Positions 54,402 to 63,974 of a stretch of 64,000 bases of DNA are shown one piece after another. The stretch is from Millionella massiliensis (lineage in GTDB: Bacteria; Bacteroidota; Bacteroidia; Bacteroidales; Rikenellaceae). The notes beneath the pieces are model-generated. The model was not told the origin of the DNA. It saw nothing but the letters and a program-made list of their open reading frames with translations, and ran no database searches. The position numbers were made by a program, and so were the translations under genes. Location of the stretch: positions 1,596,246-1,660,245 of the forward strand of contig NZ_FNWD01000002.1 of the NCBI RefSeq assembly GCF_900104655.1, written 5' to 3'. Position 1 is the stretch's first letter. Each line of letters opens with the position of its first letter.

Positions 54402-54473
54402 AATATAATTTTAAATCTCTCCCTTTTTTCAGAAATTCTGTTCCACGGCCACCCCCGCCGCTGAATAAATCAC

Positions 54474-54481
54474 TATCTTTG
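54474..54481 (+). promoter_or_regulatory. Promoter of rnr (TATCTTTG)
   Basis: TATCTTTG is an exact -7 box, 21 bp before the ATG at 54503. Confidence 0.6.
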
Positions 54482-54502
54482 AAGCGAATAAAAGAATATT
54501 AG

Positions 54503-56878
54503 ATGCTGAAGAAACTGAAAAAGAAATTGGGGTTGGAATGGTCCGACTCCGTGTCCGCCGCCGAGAACCAGACGGCAAGCGTGGGCGAGGGACGCCCGAA
54601 CATTCCCGAAGTGGCCGTTCGGGAGATCAAGCGAATGCTCTTCGAAGCCTTCGCCAACCATCCGTCGCGAATCTACGACTCGAAAATGGCCGCCAAACAG
54701 ATCGGTATCCAGGGCAACGACGGCCGCAAAATGATCCACGATCTGATGCGCCAGATGGCCGTCGAGGGCGTTCTCGAGAAGGTCGGCGCCGGCCAGTACC
54801 GTCTCGTACGCAAACAGCTCCCCACCCGCACCGGCAAAGTCGACATGACCGCCAGCGGCATGGCCTACATCATCGTCGATGACGCCGCCGAAGGCGAGAA
54901 AGACATCATCGTCGAACCGCGCCACACCCACCACGCCATGCACGGCGACCACGTGCGCGTGGCCATCATCGGCCGCCGCCGCGACGGACGCATCGAAGGC
55001 GAAGTGGTCGAGACCCTCGAACAGGGCAAACGCACCTTTGTCGGCCGCATCGAAATCTCCGACAAATACGCCTTCGTCATCATCGACTCGCGGACCATGC
55101 CCGCCGACATCTTCGTGCCGCTGCGCTCCGTGAACGGCGCCCAGAACGGACAGAAAGTGATCGTGCGGATCACCGAATGGCCCGAAACCGCAAAAAATCC
55201 CACCGGCGAAGTGATCGACGTACTCGGCAACTCGGGCGACAACAACACCGAGATGCACGCCATCCTGGCCGAATACGACCTGCCCTACCACTTCCCCGAA
55301 GAGCTCGAAAAGACAGCCGATAAAATTAAAGCCGGCATAACGAAAGCCGAAATCAAACGCCGCCGAGACATGCGCGGCGTGACCACCTTCACCATCGACC
55401 CGGCCGACGCCAAAGACTTCGACGACGCCCTCTCGATCCGCCAGCTGCCCGGCGGCAACTGGGAAGTCGGCGTACACATTGCCGACGTGACCCACTACGT
55501 CCACCCCGGCGACGCCATCGACACCGAAGCAGTCAACCGCGCCACCAGCGTCTACCTGGTAGACCGCACCGTGCCGATGCTGCCCGAAAAGCTCTCCAAC
55601 GACCTCTGCTCGCTGCGCCCCAACGAAGAGAAACTCACCTTCTCGGCCATCTTCGAACTCGACGACGAAGCCAAAGTCATCAACGAATGGTTCGGCCGCG
55701 CCGTGATCCTCTCCGACCGCCGCTTCACCTACGAAGAGGCCCAGAACGTGATCGAAGGCAAATCTCCGGACGAGCCTCTCAAAGATGCCGTCCTGACCCT
55801 CGACCGGCTGGCCAAGAAACTGCGTGCCGACCGGTTCAAGCACGGCTCGATCGGGTTCGAACGCGACGAAGCCAAATTCGTGCTCGACGAGAACGGCAAA
55901 CCGCTCAGCGTTTATTTCAAAGAGATCAAGGACTCGAACCAGCTGATCGAAGAGTTCATGCTGCTGGCCAACCGCAAAGTCGCCGAATTCATCGGCCGCA
56001 AGCGTCCCGGCCAGCGCACCGAACGCACTTTCGTCTACCGCATCCACGACAAACCCAACGAAGAGAAATTCGCCAGCTTCAAGACCTTCATCACCCGCTT
56101 CGGCTACAACTTCAAGGCCGAAAAGGGCAAAGCCGTGGCCAAAGAACTGACCAAACTGCTCACCACCGTCAAGGGCCGCAAGGAAGAGAACCTCATCTCG
56201 ACACTGGCGATCCGGTCGATGGCCAAAGCCGTCTACTCGACCACCAACATCGGCCACTACGGTCTGGCCTTCGACTACTACACCCACTTCACCTCGCCCA
56301 TCCGCCGCTACCCCGACATGATGGTCCACCGCCTGCTGCAACACTACCTCGACGGCGGCAAGAGCGAAGACAAGGAGACCTACGAAAAACTCTGCGACCA
56401 CTCCTCGGCCATGGAGATCCGCGCCGCCGAAGCCGAACGCGCCTCGATCAAATACAAGATGGTCGAATTCATGGAAGACAAGCTCGGCCAAGAGTTCGAC
56501 GGCTCGATCAGCGGCGTCACCGACTGGGGCATCTACGTCGAACTGAACGACACCAAGATCGAAGGGATGGTCTCCCTGCGCGACATGACCGACGACTACT
56601 ACGCCTTCGACTCCGAGAATTACGCCGTGGTAGGCCATACCACCGGCCGCCGGTTCACCCTCGGCGACGAAGTGCGGATCCGCATCAAACGGGCCGACCT
56701 CACCCGCAAACAGCTCGACTTCGAGATGGTCGGCGCCATCGACTTCCACACCCGCAAGCTCGACCGACTGCCGCAACCCACCTCCACATCGAACGAATGG
56801 GGTGCATCGCCCGCCGAAGCACGTCAGGCAGCCCGAGGCGGTAAATCCCGTTCGCGCGGCGGCAAGAAGAAACGCTAA
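54503..56878 (+). CDS. rnr: Ribonuclease R
   Basis: A 791-residue 3'-5' exoribonuclease. An N-terminal winged-helix region (about 35-100) is followed by cold-shock domains (about 110-270), the RNB catalytic domain with FTIDPADAKDFDDALSI (the metal-binding Asp cluster) and YYTHFTSPIRRYPDMMVHR, and an S1 domain (FDGSISGVTDWGIYVELNDTKIEGMVSL). The tail is basic (RGGKSRSRGGKKKR), as in other RNase R proteins. It degrades structured RNA and takes part in rRNA quality control. The gene is alone between panC (divergent) and xerC, with 530 bp of gene-free sequence after it. Confidence 0.96.
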   Translation: MLKKLKKKLGLEWSDSVSAAENQTASVGEGRPNIPEVAVREIKRMLFEAFANHPSRIYDSKMAAKQIGIQGNDGRKMIHDLMRQMAVEGVLEKVGAGQYRLVRKQLPTRTGKVDMTASGMAYIIVDDAAEGEKDIIVEPRHTHHAMHGDHVRVAIIGRRRDGRIEGEVVETLEQGKRTFVGRIEISDKYAFVIIDSRTMPADIFVPLRSVNGAQNGQKVIVRITEWPETAKNPTGEVIDVLGNSGDNNTEMHAILAEYDLPYHFPEELEKTADKIKAGITKAEIKRRRDMRGVTTFTIDPADAKDFDDALSIRQLPGGNWEVGVHIADVTHYVHPGDAIDTEAVNRATSVYLVDRTVPMLPEKLSNDLCSLRPNEEKLTFSAIFELDDEAKVINEWFGRAVILSDRRFTYEEAQNVIEGKSPDEPLKDAVLTLDRLAKKLRADRFKHGSIGFERDEAKFVLDENGKPLSVYFKEIKDSNQLIEEFMLLANRKVAEFIGRKRPGQRTERTFVYRIHDKPNEEKFASFKTFITRFGYNFKAEKGKAVAKELTKLLTTVKGRKEENLISTLAIRSMAKAVYSTTNIGHYGLAFDYYTHFTSPIRRYPDMMVHRLLQHYLDGGKSEDKETYEKLCDHSSAMEIRAAEAERASIKYKMVEFMEDKLGQEFDGSISGVTDWGIYVELNDTKIEGMVSLRDMTDDYYAFDSENYAVVGHTTGRRFTLGDEVRIRIKRADLTRKQLDFEMVGAIDFHTRKLDRLPQPTSTSNEWGASPAEARQAARGGKSRSRGGKKKR

Positions 56879-57410
56879 CCGCCCCGTCACCGAGGGGCAC
56901 AGAGAGGGGGGGACCGAAAGAGGTCGGAGAAAAGAACGCGAAAAAGAGGAAGTGGAAGGAAGGAGTGAGCAAAGAACGTGAAAGGGATTAAAAATAGCCT
57001 GTGAAAGGATGCCGCGCCAAGGAGTGCTAGCATAAAGCCTCCCTGAATCAGGGAGAGTAAAAGCAAACACAAGCGGCATAAAGGAAGAGGGAGCAGGGAA
57101 GAGGCAGAGGTCCCAAAAAGGGACATACAGGGGAAGAGGATTCTGGTGATAGGGAGCAGAAGAGAGGAGGGCAGGAAGGCAACTGAATGCACAACTTCTC
57201 CAAGCACCAAACACCGCCAGAGACTCGATCCACCGAATACGGCAAACCCGACACACTTCAAGCCCCGCACACATTCCCTTGCACACATTAAACTATGCCC
57301 CGTAGGAGTACACCCGGACGGGGATTTTGTCCCGCCTCAACTCCAAGTCCCCCGCACTACTTCGACGCTGCATTTGCCCCGTAACCCGCCTACTAATACG
57401 ATTCCATCGT
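56879..57410. other. Gene-free, purine-rich stretch before the Xer gene
   Basis: The plus strand is strongly purine-rich from about 56890 to 57180, with runs such as GAGAGGGGGGG and AAAAGAGGAAGTGGAAGG. Open frames exist on the minus strand but show no family features. A possible -7-like TGCATTTG (57369-57376) lies 34 bp before the Xer ATG. No terminator for rnr is obvious. Confidence 0.5.
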
Positions 57411-58559
57411 ATGATCGACTACATCGCCAACTTTGCACGCTACATGGAGGCCGAGCGACGCTGCTCGGCCTCTACTGTCGATACCTACACCCGCGACCTG
57501 CGCGATTTCGAGCGATACCTGTACGACAGTGCCGAGAATGCAGCCCCCGCCACCAGCCAGCCCGGACCAGCCAGCACCAACCAGGAAAAAGAGGCAACCT
57601 CCATTTCCACCAGCCCGATCCGGCCAAACAAGGCCGACCAGACAGATAACGGGACCTCCCGCCCGAAACAAAAGCGGGCGAACAGTGCCGCCCTCCCGGC
57701 CACTGAGCACTCCGCATTGCCCGAATCCGATCACCTGCATCCTGTCACGCCGCCCCTCGACCCGACGGCCGTTCGGCTCGACGACATCCGCGGCTGGGTG
57801 ATGCGCAACGTCGAAGCCGGCATCGCCACCGGCAGCGTCAACCGCAAGATATCCACGCTGCGCTCCTTTTTCCGCTACCTCGTGCGCGAAGGCGTCGTAA
57901 CCCACAACCCCGTCCGCGACATCCGGGCACTGCGCGGCGGCCGCCACCTTCCCGTCTTCGTCGAACAGAGCCGCATGGCCCAACTCGTCCGCGTACTGGA
58001 AGAACCCTCCGACCAATTCCCCATCGAACGCGACCTGATGGTCGTACTGCTGCTATACGCCTGCGGTCTGCGCCGCTCCGAACTCTCCTCCCTGACCCTC
58101 AGCAGCCTCGATCTCGCGGAACGAACCCTGCGCGTCATGGGTAAAGGATCCAAAGAGAGAGCCGTGCCGATTCTGCCCGACGTGGCGGCCCGTTTGGAAC
58201 ACTATTTGCAGATAAGAAAACAAGAAAACATTTGCGAAGAAGACAAAAATTTCCTATTTTTAACCAACAAAGGCAAACGACTCTCCCCCATGGGAGTCTA
58301 TACGATCGTCCGCAAATATCTGTCGACGGCCGGGGTGCAGGGCAAACGTTCGCCGCACGTGCTGCGGCACACCTTCGCCACCCACCTGATGCAACACGGA
58401 GCCTCGGTACGCGTCGTGCAACAGTTGCTCGGCCACGCCTCGCTCGCCGCCACACAGATCTATACCCACAACACGATCGAGTCTTTGCGAGAAACCTACA
58501 ATAATGCCCACCCCCGGGCCGTTTTAAACACAAGAAAAAGTAAGGAGGACAAGGTATGA
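57411..58559 (+). CDS. xerC: Tyrosine recombinase of the Xer type with a 76-residue insertion
   Basis: A 382-residue recombinase; the start at 57411 (MIDYIANFARYMEAERRCSAST) fits the core-binding domain. The catalytic set is complete: the first Arg in CGLRRSEL (about 221), Lys in GKGSKERAVP, HxxR in HVLRHTFATH, the second His in LLGHASLAATQ, and Tyr in IYTHN. The N-terminal SAM-like domain is interrupted after its first helices by about 76 residues (40-115) of low-complexity Ser/Thr/Pro/Asn/Lys sequence, then resumes at LDDIRGWVMRNVEAGIATGS. Usual Xer length is about 300. The stop overlaps the hpf start (ATGA). It should resolve chromosome dimers; assignment to XerC or XerD rests on context only. 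Confidence 0.92.
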   Translation: MIDYIANFARYMEAERRCSASTVDTYTRDLRDFERYLYDSAENAAPATSQPGPASTNQEKEATSISTSPIRPNKADQTDNGTSRPKQKRANSAALPATEHSALPESDHLHPVTPPLDPTAVRLDDIRGWVMRNVEAGIATGSVNRKISTLRSFFRYLVREGVVTHNPVRDIRALRGGRHLPVFVEQSRMAQLVRVLEEPSDQFPIERDLMVVLLLYACGLRRSELSSLTLSSLDLAERTLRVMGKGSKERAVPILPDVAARLEHYLQIRKQENICEEDKNFLFLTNKGKRLSPMGVYTIVRKYLSTAGVQGKRSPHVLRHTFATHLMQHGASVRVVQQLLGHASLAATQIYTHNTIESLRETYNNAHPRAVLNTRKSKEDKV

Positions 58560-58843
58560 ACATCCAGATTCAATCCGTGAAATTCGACGCCGACAAGAAA
58601 TTGCTCGATTTCGTACAACATAAAGTAGGCAAACTGGACCGCATGATCGACAACAGCACCGGTGCGGAAGTGACCCTCAAACTCGACAAGGACGACGAAG
58701 CCGGCAACAAAGTCGTGATGTTGCGCCTGTCGGTACCCGGCAGCGAACTCGTCGCCGAACGCCGCAGCAAAACCTTCGAAGAGTCCGTCGACCTCTGCGT
58801 GGACGCCATCAAACGCCAGATCGACCGCTACAAAGAACGCTAA
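58556..58843 (+). CDS. hpf: Ribosome hibernation promoting factor, short form (HPF/RaiA)
   Basis: A 95-residue HPF/YfiA-like protein. The fold is read from MNIQIQSVKFDADKKLLDFVQHKVGKLDRM, VTLKLDKDDEAGNKVVMLRLSVPGSELVAERRSKTFEESVDLCVDAI and the C-terminal KRQIDRYKER. It binds the 30S subunit in stationary phase and favours inactive ribosomes. The length is that of the short form, without the long dimerising tail. It is translationally coupled to the recombinase (4-nt overlap). Confidence 0.93.
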   Translation: MNIQIQSVKFDADKKLLDFVQHKVGKLDRMIDNSTGAEVTLKLDKDDEAGNKVVMLRLSVPGSELVAERRSKTFEESVDLCVDAIKRQIDRYKER

Positions 58844-59894
58844 CCAGCCAGTCGGCCGGGAGATAGAAGGGGAGAGAAGTGGGAGATGGAACGAGAGATG
58901 GAGTGGGAGTGCGTAAGAGAGAAGCGAGCAACCGAAGCGCCCCGAGATATCCCGGCAGAAGGTGAAGAGACGAACGGAAAGAAAAGGGCACAAAGGGCAA
59001 GCGGGAGAACGACGGGACGTTGACATAAGGTGGGACCGCAAAAACCGGGGAATCACAACAATTCCCGGAAGAAGCGTCGCCACCAGGCCAACGGGTAAAA
59101 ATACCCCATAGGAAGCACTCCCCGCCATAGAGTACCCCGGCTCAACGATAATCCACACGACCTTCTCGCCACCGGCGAAACGCGGCAAGCGGTTTTCAGA
59201 ACTTGCTGAAAAACAATCGGGATTCAGAGAACGATGTTTCTCTGAATCCCGATTCCTTTTTAGAACGATGGACACACCACGATCTTTCCTTCCGCCTATC
59301 GGACATGCACACCTTCGACCCCCGCTCAGAACAGGGGCAACTGAACGCAGAATCCCTCGAAAGCTCAAAATAGACTCGACATATCCCCCTGGAGCATTAT
59401 TCCAAATCTCAGACAAAATTCAGCTCTTTCCGCCATCACACGCCCACACCCCAAAACAACCACCGCCCTCCACAAATCCCCCTTCCGGCATCTCCGACAA
59501 ACAGAAAAAAGCCCCCACGGAAAAACCGAAGGCGCACGGAAATAATCTACCCGGGAAAAAGGATTGCACCTTCTCATTCGGAAACAGAACGCAGATGCCA
59601 GGATTGATTCCACGGATGTTCCGCATACTAAGGCGCTAAAGGGCACGCAATGCACCCGAAACAGAGCACCACGCAGAGATAACAGCACACCTGAGGGGTC
59701 ATACGGACGCAAATGATGTATAAACAACATCCGCCGTACTAACCGCATCAACAGCACCGGCCGCATAGACCTCGCCCGGCGGTTCGAACAACAGCCCATG
59801 CGATAACCTCAACAGTTACAGTGGATCAGCGTGTCGAAGGCAACCTCCACAACATCCCAGTTAGGCTACCGTTGGATCGGCAGACTTCACAACA
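58844..59894. other. Gene-free stretch between hpf and the GH43-like gene
   Basis: It is about 1 kb long with one strong terminator (59215-59260). The first 170 bp are purine-rich on the plus strand, like 56890-57180. The rest contains short frames without family features. I see no tRNA, although xer-hpf clusters in related organisms can be followed by RNA genes. Confidence 0.45.
59215..59261 (+). terminator. Strong terminator 370 bp after hpf
   Basis: A perfect 17-bp stem (59215-59231 with 59238-59254), a 6-nt loop, then CCTTTTTA. Its distance from the hpf stop implies either a long 3' UTR or an unrecognised short RNA ending here. Confidence 0.88.
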
Positions 59895-61478
59895 TTATGA
59901 GCGCGTGAACTCGATCTCCTTCAGCCGACATACCTCCTTATTTTCTGGGGCGTCGAACTGAATCAGCAACGCCTTTTTCCCATCGACTCCCTGTTTCAAC
60001 AACTCGCTCATCGGCAACTTCACTTCGTGGAACTCGCCGTCCGCCTTGAGGTGTTTCGACAGACTGCATTCATACAACAAACGGTACCGGTCCGGTTTAC
60101 CCCAATCTTCGGGCGCGATGACAAAAATCTTCATTCGTGCATCCGCCTGCGCCGCCTGCATATGGAGCTTCAGCGTCACCCGACCGCGCTGCCCGGCTGA
60201 ACGCAACGCGTCGAAATTGAAATACTTCCATCCGATGGCCGGGGTCCGCCCCACGACCACCACCGGATTCAACCCGTCCGGCTGACGCAGGCTCCCGGCA
60301 ATATACCCGCCCGACTGGTAGGCGATCGTACCGGCATAGTAGCGTCGGAAGGGATCGAGTCCGTCGGCGAATATCCCCTGCGACGTCATTTCGACCTGCG
60401 GAATCACCACCCGGTCGCCCTCGATCCGCACCTCGATCGGCTCGATCATCGCCTGACGGTTGTAGTCGTTGCACGTGCTGCGATGGTAGACCACATACCA
60501 CTGGTCGCCGACCCGAACGATGCTGCCATGGTTGTTGCCGCCGCGCCAGCCCGTCCGGTTCTCGACGATAATGCCGCCGTAGGTCCAGGGACCCTCGGGC
60601 GAATTGCTGTAGAAATAGGTCAGCGCCGACCCGAACTGATTGGAGGAACAGATAAAGACAAACTTGTCCGGAGCGACCTGCTTAATGGACGACGCCTCGA
60701 AAAGGGTCGTATGACGGTTCAGTTCGGGGTTGTTCAGCGTCCGATACCAGGCTGTCCGATCCGGTTTGCGCGTCCGGCCGTCGATGATCGTACACATGTC
60801 GTTCGGGTCGAGTTCGGCCCAGCAGTCGCCTTTGCGCATCCCCCAGTAGGCATAGACGCGCACCGTACCGTCGGCCTGCGGCACCACCGCCACCGAGGGG
60901 TCGAACGCTCCGGCTCCATTGAGAGCCGGCCAGTCGCAGATCCGCGGATTCACGAACGGCCCGGCCGGACTGTCGCTCTCGGCCACAACGCACTTCGGCC
61001 CGTATTCGCCGAAACCGGGAATCGTGCCCGGCGCATCGCTCGCCGGTCCCTCGACTCCGTCCAGCTTGTAGGCCATCCCGAGGAAGGTGTAGAGGAAATA
61101 CTTCTTCAGTACCGGATTGTAAACACAGTCAGGCGCCCCGAAGTGCTGCTCATCGACCTTGCCGTAGCCGATCTCCTGAACCTGGCTGACGTTGAATATC
61201 TCGCCGTGATTGGTCCACTGGGTGAGATCGTCGATGGGCGCGGACCAGGCGTCGTGGCCGTAACCGCAATAGGCGGTAACCCGTTCGTCGCGCGAGCCGT
61301 AAATGAACAGTCGTTTCTGACCCTGGTATTCGAATACGTCGGGTTCGCCGTCGGGCACGAAGGCGGTCGGCGGCAACAGCGGATTCTGTGCGACAGCGGT
61401 CGTCACGGTCGCCGCAAGGACAGCAACAGCCGACAACCATCGCGATCTCCGCAACATGGTTAGTGATTGGTTTTTCAT
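59895..61478 (-). CDS. GH43-like glycoside hydrolase, secreted
   Basis: A 527-residue protein with a signal peptide (LSAVAVLAATVTTAVA). A five-bladed propeller, as in GH43/GH117-type enzymes, is suggested by FVPDGEPDVFEYQGQKRLFIYGSRDE (the first Asp being the likely base), GAPDCVYNPVLKKYFLYT, GAFDPSVAVVPQADGTVRVYAYWG, and HTTLFEASSIKQVAPDKFVFICS (the Glu being the likely acid). The last 150 residues form a beta-sandwich with a CBM6-like look (YQSGGYIAGSL, ADARMKIFVIAPEDW). Probable substrates are arabino- or xylo-oligosaccharides or galactans, not resolved here. It stands alone, more than 1 kb from hpf. Confidence 0.85.
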   Translation of the reverse strand: MKNQSLTMLRRSRWLSAVAVLAATVTTAVAQNPLLPPTAFVPDGEPDVFEYQGQKRLFIYGSRDERVTAYCGYGHDAWSAPIDDLTQWTNHGEIFNVSQVQEIGYGKVDEQHFGAPDCVYNPVLKKYFLYTFLGMAYKLDGVEGPASDAPGTIPGFGEYGPKCVVAESDSPAGPFVNPRICDWPALNGAGAFDPSVAVVPQADGTVRVYAYWGMRKGDCWAELDPNDMCTIIDGRTRKPDRTAWYRTLNNPELNRHTTLFEASSIKQVAPDKFVFICSSNQFGSALTYFYSNSPEGPWTYGGIIVENRTGWRGGNNHGSIVRVGDQWYVVYHRSTCNDYNRQAMIEPIEVRIEGDRVVIPQVEMTSQGIFADGLDPFRRYYAGTIAYQSGGYIAGSLRQPDGLNPVVVVGRTPAIGWKYFNFDALRSAGQRGRVTLKLHMQAAQADARMKIFVIAPEDWGKPDRYRLLYECSLSKHLKADGEFHEVKLPMSELLKQGVDGKKALLIQFDAPENKEVCRLKEIEFTRS

Positions 61479-61826
61479 GGTGGTGGGTTTGGATTTGGTT
61501 TGGTTTGGATTTCTTATGTCTGAAGGTTTGCTGAGTGTCGGGGAAGTATTTACAGGTCTTTAACTTAAACAAAACGAGGGGTTGTCCGACGGCTCGGCCG
61601 CAACTGTCTCAAATAAAGCGTAACGGGGCCACCCCATACACGCCTCTCGACAAAACGCGACAGCATGGCGGAACCGGGATACAGCGAATCGAGACACGCA
61701 ACGTTCGGCCGCCTCCTCTCAATATCGGAAGCAGAACCGCGCACAACACCGCTCACAGATAAAAATTCCCCGCACTACCGACGGCAGTGCGGGGAATCTC
61801 TTACGGGAACACTGCGGGACGATCGG
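61479..61826. other. Gene-free stretch between mutB and the GH43-like gene
   Basis: It holds the mutB terminator (61759-61797) and, near the GH43-like start, a short TTTGG-rich tract (about 61486-61511). No -7 box for the GH43-like gene was found by eye. Confidence 0.5.
61759..61797 (-). terminator. Terminator after mutB
   Basis: A perfect 12-bp stem (61765-61776 with 61786-61797) with a 9-nt loop. On the minus strand it runs into TTTTTAT. Confidence 0.88.
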
Positions 61827-63974
61827 TTATTCGTCGAGCAGGATTTCCAGAATCTTGATCGCAGCGTCGGTGACCGGCGTACCGGGGCCGAAGATGGCAG
61901 CAGCACCGTGCTGGTAGAGGAAGTCGTAGTCCTGGTGGGGGATCACACCGCCCACGATCACCACGATGTCTTCGCGGCCGAGTTTCTTGAGCTCTTCGAC
62001 GATCTGCGGCACGAGGGTCTTGTGGCCGGCAGCCAGCGACGATACGCCCACGACGTGAACGTCGTTCTCAACGGCCTGTTTGGCAGCCTCTTCGGGGGTC
62101 TGGAAGAGCGGGCCCATATCCACGTCGAATCCGATGTCGGCATAGCCGGTCGTAACGACTTTGGCACCACGGTCGTGGCCGTCCTGCCCCAGTTTGGCGA
62201 TCATGATACGAGGCTGACGCCCCTCTTTCTTGGCAAATTGTTCGCACAGCTCCTTGGCTTTGGCGAATTTCTGGTCGTCTTTCACTTCTGCAGAATAAAC
62301 ACCTGAAATTGAGCGGATCACCGCATTGTAACGACCTACGACCACTTCGCAGGCATCCGAGATTTCGCCCAGCGACGCGCGTACCTTGGCGGCTTCGACG
62401 GCCAGCTCGAGCAGGTTGCCCTTCTTGGTGCGCACGCATTCGGTGATGGCATCCAGGGCACGTTTCACGGCCGCTTCGTCGCGGTTGGCACGCAGCTCTT
62501 TCAGACGGGCCACCTGCGATTCGCGAACGGCGGTGTTGTCCACAGCCAGAATGTCGATCGGGTCCTCTTTTTCGAGCCGGTATTTGTTCAGCCCTACGAT
62601 GGTCTGTTCGCCGGAGTCGATACGGGCCTGCGTACGGGCCGCTGCCTCTTCGATACGCATCTTCGGCACGCCGGTCTCGATGGCTTTGGCCATACCGCCG
62701 AGCGATTCGACCTCCTGGATCAGCGCCCAGGCTTTGTGCATGATCTGGTTGGTGAGCGACTCTACGTAGTAGGAACCGGCCCACGGGTCGATACCGCGGC
62801 AGATGTTGGTCTCTTCCTGGATGTAGATCTGGGTGTTGCGGGCGATACGCGCCGAGAAGTCGGTCGGCAGGGCGATGGCTTCGTCGAGGGCGTTGGTGTG
62901 CAGCGACTGGGTGTGTCCGAGCGCGGCGGCCATGGCTTCGATGGCGGTACGGGCCACGTTGTTGAACGGATCCTGTTCGGTGAGCGACCAGCCGGAGGTC
63001 TGCGAGTGGGTACGCAGGGCCAGCGATTTGGGGTTCTTGGGGTTGAACTGTTTTACGATCTTGGCCCACAGCATACGGGCGGCGCGCATCTTGGCGATCT
63101 CCATGAAGTGGTTCATGCCGATGGCCCAGAAGAACGACAGACGCGGAGCGAAGGAGTCGATGTCCATCCCGGCGTTGACCCCGGTGCGGAGGTACTCGAG
63201 ACCGTCGGCGAGGGTGTAGGCCATTTCGATGTCGGCCGTAGCGCCGGCCTCCTGCATGTGGTAGCCGGAGATCGAGATGGAGTTGAACTTGGGCATGTTC
63301 TTCGAGGTGTATTCGAAGATGTCGGCGATGATGCGCATCGAGAATTCAGGCGGGTAGATGTAGGTGTTGCGCACCATGAACTCCTTGAGGATGTCGTTCT
63401 GGATGGTCCCGCTGAGCTGGTCGAGGGTGCAGCCCTGTTCCAGACCGGCCACGATGTAGAAGGCCAGCACGGGCAGCACGGCACCGTTCATGGTCATCGA
63501 GACGGACATTTTGTCGAGCGGAATTCCGTCGAAGAGGACTTTCATGTCTTCGACCGAGCAGATCGACACACCGGCTTTTCCGACGTCACCGACTACACGG
63601 GGATGGTCGGCGTCGTAACCGCGGTGGGTAGCCAGGTCGAAGGCCACCGACAGACCTTTCTGTCCGGCGGCAAGGTTGCGGCGGTAGAAGGCGTTGGATT
63701 CGGCGGCGGTCGAGAAACCGGCATACTGACGGATGGTCCACGGACGCATCACGTACATGGTGCTGTAGGGGCCGCGCAGGAAGGGGGCCAGACCCGCAGC
63801 GTAGTTCAGGTGCTCCATGCCGAGCAGGTCGTCGGCCGAGTAGGAGCCTTTGACGGCGATGTGCTCCGGGGTCATCCACACGGGCGCTTCGCCGCACTCT
63901 TTTTTGGAAGAGCAGCCGCAGCTGCCGGCGGCAGTAGCGGAAGTGTAATTTATATCTGAAAATTTGGCTCTCAT
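61827..63974 (-). CDS. mutB: Methylmalonyl-CoA mutase, B12-dependent, large subunit
   Basis: A 715-residue mutase. The substrate barrel (about 60-410) contains [59 protein letters not shown] and [20 protein letters not shown]. The C-terminal B12 domain (about 580-715) has the base-off/His-on motif [10 protein letters not shown] (DxHxxG). It interconverts methylmalonyl-CoA and succinyl-CoA, working with the carboxyltransferase set at 25.4-29.2 kb. An unusual N-terminal segment has a Cys-rich cluster ([13 protein letters not shown]). A small subunit gene (mutA) would lie upstream, beyond the window end. The gene is complete within the window. Confidence 0.97.
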   Translation of the reverse strand: MRAKFSDINYTSATAAGSCGCSSKKECGEAPVWMTPEHIAVKGSYSADDLLGMEHLNYAAGLAPFLRGPYSTMYVMRPWTIRQYAGFSTAAESNAFYRRNLAAGQKGLSVAFDLATHRGYDADHPRVVGDVGKAGVSICSVEDMKVLFDGIPLDKMSVSMTMNGAVLPVLAFYIVAGLEQGCTLDQLSGTIQNDILKEFMVRNTYIYPPEFSMRIIADIFEYTSKNMPKFNSISISGYHMQEAGATADIEMAYTLADGLEYLRTGVNAGMDIDSFAPRLSFFWAIGMNHFMEIAKMRAARMLWAKIVKQFNPKNPKSLALRTHSQTSGWSLTEQDPFNNVARTAIEAMAAALGHTQSLHTNALDEAIALPTDFSARIARNTQIYIQEETNICRGIDPWAGSYYVESLTNQIMHKAWALIQEVESLGGMAKAIETGVPKMRIEEAAARTQARIDSGEQTIVGLNKYRLEKEDPIDILAVDNTAVRESQVARLKELRANRDEAAVKRALDAITECVRTKKGNLLELAVEAAKVRASLGEISDACEVVVGRYNAVIRSISGVYSAEVKDDQKFAKAKELCEQFAKKEGRQPRIMIAKLGQDGHDRGAKVVTTGYADIGFDVDMGPLFQTPEEAAKQAVENDVHVVGVSSLAAGHKTLVPQIVEELKKLGREDIVVIVGGVIPHQDYDFLYQHGAAAIFGPGTPVTDAAIKILEILLDE

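Noticed and set aside
54473..57286. 937-codon minus-strand frame over rnr
   Set aside because: It is antisense to a clear RNase R gene and its extension covers the purine-rich spacer; composition is not protein-like.
58844..59894. tRNA genes after hpf
   Set aside because: No cloverleaf or T-loop sequence (GTTCGAATC-like) seen in the spacer.
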